Positions 5,645 through 6,208 of a stretch of DNA of 6,208 nt are shown piece after piece. Source of the DNA: Rhodoferax sp. (GTDB lineage: Bacteria > Pseudomonadota > Gammaproteobacteria > Burkholderiales > Burkholderiaceae_C); NCBI GenBank assembly GCA_021737905.1, contig JAIPDA010000144.1, positions 1-6,208 on the forward strand, given 5' to 3'. The position numbers were made by a program, and so were the translations under genes. Numbering within the stretch: the stretch's first letter is position 1; each line of letters starts with the position of its first letter. Below the pieces are notes generated by a model. It was given only the letters and a program-made list of their open reading frames with translations. It made no database searches and was not told where the DNA came from.

Positions 5645-6208
5645 TTACTTGGTGTCTGCAATCGCCTTGAGCAGGGTCATGCCGTTTTTCTCGCCGAAGG
5701 TCTTGGCAATTTCGCCGGAGACGATCTTCTGGAAAGGCGCCATGTCAACGACCTCGATGACCTGCATGCCGGACTTCTTGAGCTCAGAAACGACTTTGCC
5801 GGCGTTAGCGGCATTGAGAGCGCGCTGGAACTTGGCGGCTTCGCGTGCGGCTTCCACCATGATGCCCTGGAAGTTGGCCGGCAGGCTGTCGAACTTGGCC
5901 TTGTTCATCGACAAGATGATCGGTGAGTAAACGTGGTTGCTCACAGTGAGGTGTTTTTGCACTTCATAGAACTTCGACGAGTAAGTCACGTTGATCGGGT
6001 GCTCTTGCGCGTCAAAGGTGCCGGTTTCGAGCGCGGTGTACAGCTCGGAAATCGGCATCGGTGACGGGTTCATGCCCAGCAGCTTGAATGCCTGGATGTG
6101 GTACGGGTTGGGCGTGGAGCGGATCTTCAGGCCCTTGAGGTCTTCAGGCTTGTTGACCGGGCGCTTGTTGTTGGTGAAGGCGCGCCAGCCGTTTTCCCAG
6201 TAAGCCAG
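5645..6208 (-). CDS. dctP: TRAP transporter periplasmic solute-binding protein (DctP family), C-terminal 187 residues (5' end off window)
   Basis: The frame is open from the right window edge to the TAA at 5647-5645, so an internal methionine at 6073 is not the start. Visible residues start LAYWENGWRAFTNNKRPVNK, continue with PEDLKGLKIRSTPNPYHI and LLGMNPSPMPISELYTALETG, then FDAQEHPINV. These match the DctP/YiaO-type binding-protein fold: the Arg in LKIRS (visible residue 30) is the conserved residue that usually binds the ligand carboxylate, PISELYTALETG is the helix after the second strand, and QEHP matches the family's Q-E-x-P element. Family members are about 320-340 residues, so roughly 140 residues with the signal peptide lie outside. 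It is the first visible gene of the operon, and the promoter is not in the window. The exact ligand cannot be read from sequence; a carboxylate such as L-idonate, 5-ketogluconate or gluconate is inferred from the idn genes downstream. Confidence 0.94.
   Translation of the reverse strand: MAYWENGWRAFTNNKRPVNKPEDLKGLKIRSTPNPYHIQAFKLLGMNPSPMPISELYTALETGTFDAQEHPINVTYSSKFYEVQKHLTVSNHVYSPIILSMNKAKFDSLPANFQGIMVEAAREAAKFQRALNAANAGKVVSELKKSGMQVIEVVDMAPFQKIVSGEIAKTFGEKNGMTLLKAIADTK

Noticed and set aside
5645..6073. A complete 142-residue protein starting at 6073
   Set aside because: The frame stays open to the window edge, and the upstream 45 codons hold conserved DctP residues, including the Arg in LKIRS, so the methionine is internal.

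Overview
The window looks like a piece of a betaproteobacterial chromosome, probably Comamonadaceae (a Polaromonas/Rhodoferax/Acidovorax-type organism). This rests on the high GC content, the GlmU sequence style, the DUF6279-type lipoprotein, a TRAP-transporter sugar-acid operon and a GCGGG/CCCGC intergenic repeat of the kind scattered through such genomes. The taxonomic call is inference from family resemblance; no search was run.

Layout. (1) Bases 1-444, minus strand: the N-terminal half of a DUF6279-like outer-membrane lipoprotein, running off the left edge. (2) Bases 443-1846, plus strand: complete glmU, the bifunctional enzyme making UDP-GlcNAc. Its start codon overlaps the divergent lipoprotein start codon by two bases. 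(3) Bases 1847-1913: a short convergent spacer with a degenerate palindromic repeat and a probable terminator for the minus-strand operon. (4) Bases 1914-6208, minus strand: a five-gene operon read right to left, dctP (5' end off the right edge) - dctQ - dctM - idnO - idnD.

How the genes work together. The operon joins a complete three-component TRAP transporter to an IdnO-type gluconate 5-dehydrogenase and an IdnD-type L-idonate 5-dehydrogenase. The simplest reading is uptake of L-idonate (or 5-keto-D-gluconate or a related hexonate), oxidation of L-idonate to 5-keto-D-gluconate by IdnD, and reduction to D-gluconate by IdnO. Gluconate would then be phosphorylated and enter the Entner-Doudoroff or pentose-phosphate routes through genes outside the window. 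In E. coli the same two dehydrogenases are served by the unrelated permease IdnT, so a TRAP system fills the transport role here. No gluconate kinase or regulator is visible. Gene spacing is tight (a 4-base ATGA overlap, 16 and 21 bases) except between dctP and dctQ, where a strong GC hairpin sits.

No RNA genes, CRISPR arrays, insertion sequences or phage genes were seen. The content is mostly recognisable families. The points most worth a second look are the TRAP-idonate pairing, the interlocked divergent start sites at 433-453, the dctP-dctQ hairpin, and the terminator that contains the idnD stop codon.
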